A model generated the notes under the pieces. It was given only the letters and a program-made list of their open reading frames with translations, was not told where the DNA came from and ran no database searches. Of a stretch of 38,214 nucleotides of DNA, positions 1 to 7,836 are shown piece after piece. Source of the stretch: Rhodospirillales bacterium (GTDB lineage Bacteria > Pseudomonadota > Alphaproteobacteria > Acetobacterales > Acetobacteraceae); NCBI GenBank assembly GCA_947447625.1, contig CANFKS010000034.1, positions 1 through 38,214 on the forward strand, written 5' to 3'. The position numbers and the translations under genes are program-made. Every line of letters starts with the position of its first letter. Positions within the stretch are counted from its first letter, which is position 1.

Positions 1-857
1 AAGATCGGCGCCTCCTCGTCCTTGTTGATGGCGACGATGACTTTGCTGTCCTTCATGCCGGCGAGATGCTGGATGGCGCCGGAGATGCCGATCGCGACAT
101 AGAGGTCGGGGGCGACGATCTTGCCGGTCTGGCCGACCTGGTAGTCATTCGGCACGAAGCCCGCGTCCACGGCGGCGCGCGAGGCACCGACGGCGGCGCC
201 GAGTTTATCGGCGATCGGGTCGAGCAGCTTGAAATTGTCGCCGTTCTGCATGCCGCGGCCGCCGGAGACGACGACGCGGGCTGCGGTCAGTTCCGGGCGC
301 TCGGATTTGGAGAGTTCGGCGCCGAGGAAGGACGAGATGGCAGGCGAGGCGACGGCGGCGACGGCTTCGATGCTGGCGGAGCCGCCTTCGGCGGCGACCG
401 GATCAAAGCTCGCGGCGCGGACGGTGATGACCTTTTTGATATCGGAGGACTTCACGGTGGCGAGCGCGTTGCCGGCATAGATCGGGCGGACGAAGGTGTC
501 GGCATCAACCACGGCGGCGATGTCGCTGATCGGCTGGCTGTCGAGCAGGGCGGCGAGGCGGGGCATGATGTTTTTGCCGACCGCAGTGGTGGCGGCGAGC
601 AGGTGGGAATAGGCGGGCGCGAGCGAGACCAGCAGGGCGGCCATCGGCTCGGCCATCAGGTGTGCCGTATCGGCACCATCGGCAACCAGGACCTTGGAGA
701 CGCCGGGCAGCCGGGCTGCGGCCGCGGCGGCGGCGGCCGTGTCGGTGCCGGCGACGAGGACATGGACTTCGCCCAGGGCCACGGCGGCGGCCACGGCGGA
801 GCGTGAGGGCTGCTTGATCGAGCCGGCTTCATGCTCGAGGAGAACCAGGGACGTCAT
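1..857 (-). CDS. etfA: Electron transfer flavoprotein alpha subunit (3' end outside window)
   Basis: EtfA pairs with EtfB to carry electrons from acyl-CoA and other flavin dehydrogenases to ETF-quinone oxidoreductase at the membrane. Translating the minus strand from the ATG at 857 gives about 285 residues starting [16 protein letters not shown]. The C-terminal FAD-binding domain is clear from about residue 197 ([19 protein letters not shown]), followed by [20 protein letters not shown] and [14 protein letters not shown], all typical of EtfA. The frame is still open at base 1. The family is usually about 310 residues, so some 25 residues and the stop lie outside the window. It starts 2 bases after the etfB stop, so the two are co-transcribed as etfB-etfA. 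Identification is firm. Confidence 0.96.
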   Translation of the reverse strand, partial: MTSLVLLEHEAGSIKQPSRSAVAAAVALGEVHVLVAGTDTAAAAAAAARLPGVSKVLVADGADTAHLMAEPMAALLVSLAPAYSHLLAATTAVGKNIMPRLAALLDSQPISDIAAVVDADTFVRPIYAGNALATVKSSDIKKVITVRAASFDPVAAEGGSASIEAVAAVASPAISSFLGAELSKSERPELTAARVVVSGGRGMQNGDNFKLLDPIADKLGAAVGASRAAVDAGFVPNDYQVGQTGKIVAPDLYVAIGISGAIQHLAGMKDSKVIVAINKDEEAPI

Positions 858-859
858 GG

Positions 860-1609
860 TTAGATCACCTTCGCTTCGTTCTTGAGCTTGGCCACGAGTT
901 CGGCCACCGAGGCCACTTTCACGCCGGCCTGGCGCTTCGGCGGCTCGGAGACCTTGACCACCGTGAGGCGCGGGGCGGGGTCGACTCCGAGATCTTCGGG
1001 CTTGAGGGTTTCGATCGGCTTTTTGCGCGCCTTCATGATGTTGGGCAGCGAGGCGTAGCGCGGCTCGTTGAGGCGCAGGTCGGTCGTGATGATGGCGGGC
1101 AGGGTGATTTCGACCCGCTCGAGGCCGCCATCGACTTCGCGCGTCACGGTCAGCTTGCCGTCGGTGGCTTCGACCTTGCTGGCGAAGGTGCCTTGCGCCC
1201 AGCCGAGGAGGGCTGCGAGCATGGGGCCGGTGGCGGACATGTCGTCATCGATGGCCTGCTTGCCGAGGATGATCATGCCGGGCTGCTCCTTGGCGGCGAT
1301 GGCGGCGAGCAGCTTGGCCACGGCCAAAGGCTGCAGGTCGACATCGGTTTCCACCAGGATGCCGCGATCGGCGCCCATGGCGAGCGCGGTGCGGATGGTT
1401 TCAGCGCATGCGGCAACACCCAGGGAAACCGCCACGATTTCAGTGGCAACGCCCTTTTCCTTGAGCCGAACCGCCTCTTCGACGCCGATTTCGTCGAACG
1501 GGTTCATGCTCATTTTCACTCCGGCGGTTTCCACCCCGGTGCCGTCCGACTTCACTCGGACCTTGACGTTGTAGTCGACAACCCGCTTGACGGGGACGAG
1601 AATTTTCAT
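860..1609 (-). CDS. etfB: Electron transfer flavoprotein beta subunit
   Basis: This is the small, AMP-binding subunit of the soluble electron transfer flavoprotein, the electron acceptor for acyl-CoA dehydrogenases in beta-oxidation and amino-acid catabolism. The 249-residue product has the family's normal length. It begins [20 protein letters not shown], has the [20 protein letters not shown] block near residue 33, and carries the EtfB signature near residue 180 ([20 protein letters not shown]). The ATG at 1609 is followed at once by conserved sequence, so the start is secure. It is the first gene of an etfB-etfA operon. The 157 bases before it probably hold the promoter, though I see no strong consensus boxes. 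The acyl-CoA dehydrogenase at 11916-13079 is a plausible electron donor. Confidence 0.97.
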   Translation of the reverse strand: MKILVPVKRVVDYNVKVRVKSDGTGVETAGVKMSMNPFDEIGVEEAVRLKEKGVATEIVAVSLGVAACAETIRTALAMGADRGILVETDVDLQPLAVAKLLAAIAAKEQPGMIILGKQAIDDDMSATGPMLAALLGWAQGTFASKVEATDGKLTVTREVDGGLERVEITLPAIITTDLRLNEPRYASLPNIMKARKKPIETLKPEDLGVDPAPRLTVVKVSEPPKRQAGVKVASVAELVAKLKNEAKVI

Positions 1610-1766
1610 GGAGTGCCGCGCCGCTTCCTGGAATTGAGACCCGGTGCCGGTCGGACAAGCCCGCCAGTGGCGAGCTTATCTTATTGCACCTGCGAAGGAA
1701 AATCGCCCGGACCCTAGTGCCGGGCCGCCGCTGCTGTCAAACGCCGCTGATGCAGGGCATATTGTT

Positions 1767-1961
1767 TCATGATTTCAGCATACTGATCAGCAGCATCGCA
1801 ATGACCAGGGCGGCGGCCTGGAGAATCACGCGCCAGCGCATCAGGCGGTTGGACCGCGCCGGGTCGTTGCTGTTGCGGGCCATGCCGACCATGCCGAACA
1901 GCAGAACCCCGAGGGTGGCTGCCATGGCGATGACAAGAAGGACGATGAGAAACATGTGCAT
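1767..1961 (-). CDS. Small HIG1-domain (twin transmembrane) protein
   Basis: The product of 64 residues (62 if the second ATG at 1955 is used) has two hydrophobic segments, about residues 3-25 and 43-62. They are joined by a short loop with the motif ARNSNDPARSNRLMRWRV, which matches the HIG1 (hypoxia-induced gene 1) family. Bacterial members are inner-membrane proteins. By analogy with mitochondrial Rcf1/HIG1 they may help assemble or stabilise cytochrome c oxidase, but that is inference here. A longer open frame reaches 2120, but its extra N-terminus is basic, unlike the family, and would overlap mscS, so I chose the internal ATG. It is divergent from the MscS-type gene at 2043. No cytochrome oxidase genes are nearby. 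Confidence 0.8.
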   Translation of the reverse strand: MHMFLIVLLVIAMAATLGVLLFGMVGMARNSNDPARSNRLMRWRVILQAAALVIAMLLISMLKS

Positions 1962-2042
1962 GACCAACTTTATACGACGCGATATCGGGCTCGCGGCAAT
2001 CATCATTGACAAGCCAGGGTCGCGCATGATCCGCCTTGCCGC

Positions 2043-4406
2043 ATGAAAACAGTTCTTTTCGTGCTTGCGCTGCTGACGGGACTGACGGCGGCGGCGCGCG
2101 CCCAGACGCCGCCCCCCCAAACTTTAGCGCCCCTGACCGCCCCTGCGGCAGGCGGGCTGACGGCGGCGCAGAGCCAACAGGCGCTCGATATCCTGAAGGA
2201 TCCGGCGCGGCGGGCTCAGGTGATCAGCGTGCTGGAAGCAATCGCCAAGGCCGCGCCGGCGGCGGCGCGGCCGCCGGCCGCTGCCCCCTCCCCCGCCGCG
2301 GTTGCAGCACCTGCCGCGGCACCGGCCGCTTCGCCCGCGGAGACCGAGGGACGTGCGCTACACCTGGCGCCGGACAGTCTGGGGGCGGAGTTGATCGCCG
2401 ATGTGTCGCACCGCATCGGGCGGCTGCCGGAGGATCTGCTGCTGACGGTCCGCACGGTGACGGATTTTCCGCTGCTGCTCAGTTTCGTCCAGCAACTCGT
2501 GACAGACCCGTGGTCGCAGCAGTTGATGCTGCAAACCGCCTGGCGCCTGGCGCTCATCCTGGGTGTCGGTCTCGCGGCGCACTGGGCGGTGCGCCGGTTG
2601 CTGCGCCGGCCCTTGGCGGCGCTGGCGGATCGGGCGGTCCGGCTTGAGGCGGAACGCGACGACGACGGCATCGCGCGCGCCGAGGCGGGGCAGACCGAAC
2701 GGAGCGGGCCGGTGTTCGCCTCGCCGTTGCGCGTGGTGCGCCGCGTGCCGTCCGCCTCGCTGCGGATGCTGCTGCTGCTGCTGCCGATCGCAGCCCTGGT
2801 GGCGAGCAGCTACGCGATGCTGGGGGCCGGACTCGGCGCGGAGCCGGCGATCCGCCTCATCATCCTGGGCCTGTTGCACGCTTTTGCGCTGTGCCGTGTT
2901 GTCACCGCGGTGCAGCGCGGGCTGATCGGGCCTGGACTGCCAAGCCTGCTGCGGCTGCCCGACGCGGTGGCGGGCGCTGCGCTGGGCTGGACGCGGCGCC
3001 TCGCGGCGGTGGGCCTCTTCGGCTACGCGCTGGCCGAGGTCGGGCTGCTGTTCGGGCTGTATCGCATCGCCCATGACGCGCTGCTCAAGCTCGTGGTGCT
3101 GGCGATCTATCTGATGCTGGCCTTCATCATCCTGCGCCACCGCGCGGCGGTGGCCGGACTGATCCGGGCGCGGGCGGACACCAAGGGACCGGTCGCGGTG
3201 GTGCGCAACCATTTGGCGGGGCTGTGGCATCTGGTTGCGATCTTCTATCTGCTCGCGCTGTGGATGGTGTGGGCGCTTGCGGTGCCGGATGGGTTCTCGC
3301 GGCTGCTGCGCATCGCGCTGCTGACCGCGGCTGCTTTGGTTGCGGCGCAGCAGATCATCAATGCGGCACTCGCCGCGCTGACGCGCTGGACCCGGATTTC
3401 AGGCGATACCAGCGTTGCCTTGCCGGGGTTCGACCAGCGACTCGGCAGCTATCACCCGATGCTCCGGCTGGTCCTGCAGGTCGTGATCTGGAGCGCGGTC
3501 GGCATCGTGGTGCTGGAAATCTGGCACATCGACGCCTTTGCCTGGTTTGCGGCCGGGCATGTCGGCGCGCGGCTGATCTCGGCGCTGGTCGCCATCGGGG
3601 TGACGCTGGTGGCGTCGCTGGTTGTGTGGGAATTCGCCAATATCGGCGTCGAGCGTCACCTCGCTCGGCTGGCGCGCGAGGCGCAGTTGGCACGCTTGGC
3701 CCGGCTGCGCACGCTGCTGCCGATGTTGCGCACGGCGCTGCTCGTCACGATCTGCCTCGTAGCAGGGCTGACGGTGCTCAGCGAAATCGGCGTCAATATC
3801 GCCCCCCTGCTCGCCGGCGCCGGCGTGATCGGCGTGGCGCTGGCGTTCGGCTCGCAGAAACTCGTGCAGGACGTCATCACCGGGTTGTTCCTGCTGCTCG
3901 AAAACACCATGCAGGTCGGCGACGCGGTGACGCTCGGCGGCTTGTCGGGCTCGGTCGAGGCGCTTTCGGTGCGCACCATCAAGCTGCGGGCGCTCGACGG
4001 ATCCGTTCATATGATCCCGTTCAGCGCCGTCACCACCGTCACCAACATGACCCGGGATTTCGGCTATGCGGTGCTGGACGTGCCGGTCGGCGTCAACGAG
4101 CCCTCCGACCGGATCGTCGCGATCATCAAGGAGGTCGCCGGCGCGCTGCGCGAGGAGGCCCCGTGGTGCGACATGATCAAGGAGGATATCGACGTCTTCG
4201 GCCTCGACAAATTCATCCTCAACGGCTTCATCGTCCAGGCCCGCATGAAAACCACGTCGTCCAGCCGCTGGGCGGTGCGCCGCGAGTTGCTGCGCCGCCT
4301 CAAGCAGCGCTTCGACGAACTGGCCATCGACAGCCCGATGACCAGTTTCATCGTCTTGAACCGGGATCCACCCAGCGTGATTCCCGCAGCGAATGGCGGG
4401 GCATAG
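2043..4406 (+). CDS. Large MscS-family mechanosensitive ion channel
   Basis: The 787-residue protein starts with a signal peptide (MKTVLFVLALLTGLTAAARA). An Ala/Pro-rich linker covers about residues 70-105, and roughly ten membrane spans run from residue 160 to 575. The MscS core follows at about residue 586: the pore helix with small-residue spacing (LLAGAGVIGVALAFGSQKLV), then QDVITGLFLLLENTMQVGD and the beta domain with GSVEALSVRTIKLRALDG. This is far longer than E. coli MscS (286 aa) and resembles the multi-span MscM/YbdG-like channels, which open on hypo-osmotic shock to release small solutes. The core identification is firm, but conductance and role are unknown. The gene stands alone, divergent from the HIG1 gene and about 100 bases before the next plus-strand gene. 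Confidence 0.94.
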   Translation: MKTVLFVLALLTGLTAAARAQTPPPQTLAPLTAPAAGGLTAAQSQQALDILKDPARRAQVISVLEAIAKAAPAAARPPAAAPSPAAVAAPAAAPAASPAETEGRALHLAPDSLGAELIADVSHRIGRLPEDLLLTVRTVTDFPLLLSFVQQLVTDPWSQQLMLQTAWRLALILGVGLAAHWAVRRLLRRPLAALADRAVRLEAERDDDGIARAEAGQTERSGPVFASPLRVVRRVPSASLRMLLLLLPIAALVASSYAMLGAGLGAEPAIRLIILGLLHAFALCRVVTAVQRGLIGPGLPSLLRLPDAVAGAALGWTRRLAAVGLFGYALAEVGLLFGLYRIAHDALLKLVVLAIYLMLAFIILRHRAAVAGLIRARADTKGPVAVVRNHLAGLWHLVAIFYLLALWMVWALAVPDGFSRLLRIALLTAAALVAAQQIINAALAALTRWTRISGDTSVALPGFDQRLGSYHPMLRLVLQVVIWSAVGIVVLEIWHIDAFAWFAAGHVGARLISALVAIGVTLVASLVVWEFANIGVERHLARLAREAQLARLARLRTLLPMLRTALLVTICLVAGLTVLSEIGVNIAPLLAGAGVIGVALAFGSQKLVQDVITGLFLLLENTMQVGDAVTLGGLSGSVEALSVRTIKLRALDGSVHMIPFSAVTTVTNMTRDFGYAVLDVPVGVNEPSDRIVAIIKEVAGALREEAPWCDMIKEDIDVFGLDKFILNGFIVQARMKTTSSSRWAVRRELLRRLKQRFDELAIDSPMTSFIVLNRDPPSVIPAANGGA

Positions 4407-4506
4407 AAGGAGAGGCGCCTGGTTTCGGACCCGTTGTATGCGGAGCGACTTGCCACCGGAGGATAGAGGCTCCTACGCTCTTTGATCACTCAGAGGAGGC
4501 TGGACG

Positions 4507-6078
4507 ATGTCTGCACACCTCAACCGCCGTAGGGCGTTGAAACTCGGGGCGGCAACCGCGGCGGCCGGTGGCCTCGCAAGCCCGGCCATCGGTCAGGGCA
4601 ACGCCAAAACCCTGCGCTTCGTGCCTCATGCGAATCTCTCCACGCCGGACCCGCTGTGGTCGAGCGCGCTGATCGCCTTCGATGCCGCTTATATGTATGC
4701 CGATCAATTGTTCGGCCTCGATGCCAAACTGATGCCGCAGCCGCAGATGCTGGAGGGCTACACGCTTTCGGCGGACAAGCTGGTCTGGGCGTTCACGCTG
4801 CGCGAGAACCTGTGGTTCCATGACGGCACCCCGGTGCTGAGCAAGGACGCGGTGGCCTCGATCAAGCGCTGGTCCGGGCGGGATCTGTTCGGCAAGCGCA
4901 TGGCATCGCAGCTCAACGAAATGAAAGTCACCGGGGATCGGACGTTCGAAATCCACCTCAGGAAGCCTTTCGCCCATCTGCCCTACGGGCTCGGCGCGAC
5001 GTCGTGCTTCATCATGCCGGAGCGGATCGTCGGCAACACCGACGCCTTCACCCAGATCACGGAGGCCGTCGGCTCCGGCCCCTACAAGTTCGCGCCCGAC
5101 GAGTGGGACCGCTCGACCCGGGCGGCATTCTCGAAGTTCGACAAATACGTGCCGCGCAACGAGAAGCCCGACATGTGGGCGGGCGGCAAGGTTGCGTATC
5201 TCGATCGGGTGGAATGGCACATCATCCCCGATCCCGCCACGGCGGCGCAGGCGCTGATGAAAGGCGAAGTGGACTGGCTGGAGCGCCCGCTGTTCGACTT
5301 GCTGCCGCAATTGCGCAAGGCCCCGGGCGTCCAGGTGGAGGTGGTCGATCCGCTCGGCACCTGGACGGAGATCTACTTCAACAACGCGATCCCGCCCTTC
5401 GACAATCCGAAGCTGCGCCGCGCGTTGTTCCCCGCGGTGATCCAGTCCGACTATATCCAGTCGGTGATCGGCGATCAGACCGAGTTGATGCGAACCGGCG
5501 TGGGCCCGTTCCATCCGGCCTCGCCCTATGCCAGCGGTGTCGGGATGGAGGCCCTGAACGGCCCGCGCAGCCTCGATGCCGCACGCAAGCTGGTGAAGGA
5601 GAGCGGCTATAACGGTGAACAGATCGTGCAAATGATTGCCACCGAACTGCCCACTGCCAACGCCTACGGCATGGTGCTGCACCAGATGCTGAAAGATATC
5701 GGCCTCAACGTGAAGCTCGACGCAACCGATTGGGGCACCCTGCTCAGCCGGTGGAACGCCAAGGAGAACACCGAAAAAGGGGCCTGGAACATCTTTGCCG
5801 TGGGCTGGGCGGGGCTGTGGATCACCAACCCGGGCAGCCATCTGCCGTTGCATGCGCACAAGGCGAACCCGAAGATGGAAGCATTGACGGAGCAGTGGTT
5901 CGACGCGGTCGATCTCGAGGGCCAGAAAAAGCTCTGCGAGCAGATGCAACTGCTCGCCTTCGAGGAGCCGCCTTTCATTCCCGTCGGCCAATATTTCGTA
6001 CCGCAGGCGCATCGCGACAGCGTGAGCGATATCGTTCGGGCGCCAGTGACGCCGTTCTGGAATGTCAAGAAGGCCTGA
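4507..6078 (+). CDS. Family 5 ABC transporter substrate-binding protein (orphan)
   Basis: This is a periplasmic binding protein of the peptide/nickel (SBP_bac_5, DppA/OppA) class, 523 residues. The N-terminus has a twin-arginine type signal (NRRRALKLGAATAAAGGLAS, cleavage expected near residue 30). The mature part shows family blocks such as LVWAFTLRENLWFHDGTPVL and GSGPYKFAPDEW. A strong Shine-Dalgarno sequence, AGAGGAGG at 4492-4499, sits 7 bases before the ATG and fixes the start. No permease or ATPase gene adjoins it on the same strand. It faces the dppA gene of the Dpp operon tail to tail across a hairpin and may share that operon's membrane components. The ligand cannot be told from sequence; peptides, nickel chelates, glutathione or opine-like compounds are all possible. 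Confidence 0.92.
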   Translation: MSAHLNRRRALKLGAATAAAGGLASPAIGQGNAKTLRFVPHANLSTPDPLWSSALIAFDAAYMYADQLFGLDAKLMPQPQMLEGYTLSADKLVWAFTLRENLWFHDGTPVLSKDAVASIKRWSGRDLFGKRMASQLNEMKVTGDRTFEIHLRKPFAHLPYGLGATSCFIMPERIVGNTDAFTQITEAVGSGPYKFAPDEWDRSTRAAFSKFDKYVPRNEKPDMWAGGKVAYLDRVEWHIIPDPATAAQALMKGEVDWLERPLFDLLPQLRKAPGVQVEVVDPLGTWTEIYFNNAIPPFDNPKLRRALFPAVIQSDYIQSVIGDQTELMRTGVGPFHPASPYASGVGMEALNGPRSLDAARKLVKESGYNGEQIVQMIATELPTANAYGMVLHQMLKDIGLNVKLDATDWGTLLSRWNAKENTEKGAWNIFAVGWAGLWITNPGSHLPLHAHKANPKMEALTEQWFDAVDLEGQKKLCEQMQLLAFEEPPFIPVGQYFVPQAHRDSVSDIVRAPVTPFWNVKKA

Positions 6079-6112
6079 GCGGCAGCGCGGGAGCGAAGGA
6101 TAATCTGCCACG

Positions 6113-6149
6113 CCGTTCGCCCCCCCGGTTTTGCCGGGGGGGCGAACGG
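6113..6149. terminator. Perfect 16-bp hairpin between convergent genes
   Basis: CCGTTCGCCCCCCCGG (6113-6128) pairs perfectly with CCGGGGGGGCGAACGG (6134-6149) around a 5-base loop, TTTTG. It lies between the stops of two convergent binding-protein genes, 34 bases after one and 7 bases before the other. It is probably a shared two-way terminator. Neither side has a T-run, so factor-independent termination is not certain. Confidence 0.7.
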
Positions 6150-6156
6150 GCTGGGA

Positions 6157-7773
6157 TCAATTGGCGGGACGGACCTTGGACAGCTCCATTTTCCAGACAT
6201 TGGCGGTGAGTTGGACATCGCTCACGTTCTTATGGACGGCAATGCGGTAGATCGGCTGCATGAGCGTGACGTAGTTGGCGTTGTCGACGATGATCCGCGC
6301 AATCTTTTCGTGAATGGCACCCTGTTTCGCCGGATCGATCTCGGCGGCGCCGGCGCTCACGAGGTCCTTCAATTCGGGGCTCGGCGTCCAGCGCATGCGA
6401 CCGGCGACGCGCTGGGTCGAGGCGCCGGTCCACAGATAGGGGTTGGGTGAGGGGGAGTTCCACGCCGCGACGGTCGCCTGCAGTTTTCCGCCGTTGAACT
6501 GGCTGCGCCAATTGACGTTGTCCATCGGCTTGAGGGTCATCTTAATCCCGACGCGGGCGAGGTCGGACTGCATCTTCTGCGTCATCAGGGCGTAGGAGGT
6601 GCTGAAATACGCCGCACTGGGGTAGCCGAGTTCGAATTCGAACCCCTCCGGCGCGCCGGCGGCGGCGAGGTATTGCTTCGCCTTGGCGATGTCCTCGCGC
6701 AAGCCGAACTCCTTGGTTTGCGCCTGGGTGGTGCCGGCGATCCCGTTGGGCAGGAAGGCGGGCGGGCGCTCGGAGAAGCCGCCGACGAGCGCTTTGATCA
6801 TGCCGTCATAATCGATCGCCGCGGCCACTGCCTGGCGTGCCTCGCGCTTGGCGAGGATCGGGTTCAGCGCCGGGTCGGATGTCATCATGAAATACAGCGT
6901 ATCCGTGCTGCCGCCCTGGATGATTTTGACGTCGGCATTGCCCCCGAGACTGTCGAGCTGTTCGGCCGACAGGTTCATGGCGATGTCGATATCCCCTTTG
7001 CGCACCGAAAGCAGCTGCGCACCGCCATCGGCGATATGGCGGATGACGATGCGCTCGAAGGGGGCCGTGCCGCCCCACCAATTCGGGTTGCGCCGGAGTT
7101 CGACGCCGGAATTCCGCTCCCAGCGAACCATGTGATAGGGGCCGGTGCCGGCGGAATTGCTGTTGAGCCAGGTGGTGGCCTTGTCCGCCTGGTCGGCGCC
7201 GGGCTCGGCCACGCCGCCTTGCGCGAGCACCATCTTTTTCGAATAGATCGCGAAAGAGGGGGCGGACAGGTCGATCAGCAGGGGCTCGGCCGGATTCTTG
7301 ACCGCAATGTCGACCGTCATGGGATCGACGATCGTGACGGCGCCCATGTTGGCGGCATAGGTGGCGGGCTGGTCCTTCAGGTTGACGAGGCGGTCGAGCG
7401 AAAACTTCACGTCCTCGGCGGTGAGGGGCGTGCCGTCCCAGAATTTCACGCCGGGGCGCAGCGTGAAGCGCCAGGACTTGCCGCCGTCGATCGCGCTCCA
7501 GCTGGTGGCGAGCGCGGGGCGGATGGTCACGAGGTCGCTGGTACCGAGGGTCACCAGGGTTTCGTAGACGGCGCCATGGGTCAGCGGCGGCGTGAGGTCG
7601 GACGAGCGGGCGGTGTCGTAGTTGCGGCCGTCGCTGATATCGAGGCCGACGACGAGGCTGGCTTTCTTTTGCGCCAAGGCTGGCACGGCACTGAGCAATG
7701 GCAGGGCGATCAGCACTGGCAGGGTGATCAGCACTGGCAGGGCGGCAGCCAGACAAAATATGCGCTTGAACAT
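6157..7773 (-). CDS. dppA: Family 5 (dipeptide/oligopeptide) ABC substrate-binding protein of the Dpp operon
   Basis: This periplasmic binding protein of 538 residues is the last gene of the minus-strand dppB-dppC-dppDF-dppA cluster. It has a long Sec signal peptide (MFKRIFCLAAALPVLI onward, ending near LSAVPALAQ). The mature protein shows SBP_bac_5 features: KSWRFTLRPGVKFWDGTPLT, then GPYHMVRWERNSG and RRNPNWWG. I placed the start at 7773 because GGAAG at 7781-7785 lies 7 bases upstream; an open frame to 7830 adds only unlikely residues. The gap after dppDF is 63 bases, consistent with co-transcription. The signal-peptide core contains an in-frame tandem repeat of LPVLI(T/A) (see 7701-7744). 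The ligand is unknown: 'dpp' describes the architecture, not a tested substrate. Confidence 0.92.
   Translation of the reverse strand: MFKRIFCLAAALPVLITLPVLIALPLLSAVPALAQKKASLVVGLDISDGRNYDTARSSDLTPPLTHGAVYETLVTLGTSDLVTIRPALATSWSAIDGGKSWRFTLRPGVKFWDGTPLTAEDVKFSLDRLVNLKDQPATYAANMGAVTIVDPMTVDIAVKNPAEPLLIDLSAPSFAIYSKKMVLAQGGVAEPGADQADKATTWLNSNSAGTGPYHMVRWERNSGVELRRNPNWWGGTAPFERIVIRHIADGGAQLLSVRKGDIDIAMNLSAEQLDSLGGNADVKIIQGGSTDTLYFMMTSDPALNPILAKREARQAVAAAIDYDGMIKALVGGFSERPPAFLPNGIAGTTQAQTKEFGLREDIAKAKQYLAAAGAPEGFEFELGYPSAAYFSTSYALMTQKMQSDLARVGIKMTLKPMDNVNWRSQFNGGKLQATVAAWNSPSPNPYLWTGASTQRVAGRMRWTPSPELKDLVSAGAAEIDPAKQGAIHEKIARIIVDNANYVTLMQPIYRIAVHKNVSDVQLTANVWKMELSKVRPAN
7701..7744. repeat. 18-bp tandem repeat inside the dppA signal peptide
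   Basis: The unit GCAGGGCGATCAGCACTG occurs at 7701-7718 and again, with one C-to-T change, at 7719-7736; a third partial unit (about 8 bases) follows. On the coding strand it gives in-frame hexapeptides LPVLI(T/A), which lengthen the hydrophobic core of the signal peptide. Such direct repeats can expand or contract by slippage without changing frame. Confidence 0.85.
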
Positions 7774-7836
7774 GGATCTTCTTCCTTCCCGGATTGCGGA
7801 AAGCTTAGGGAAGAAGCCGCTCAACTCCAAGGCCCA

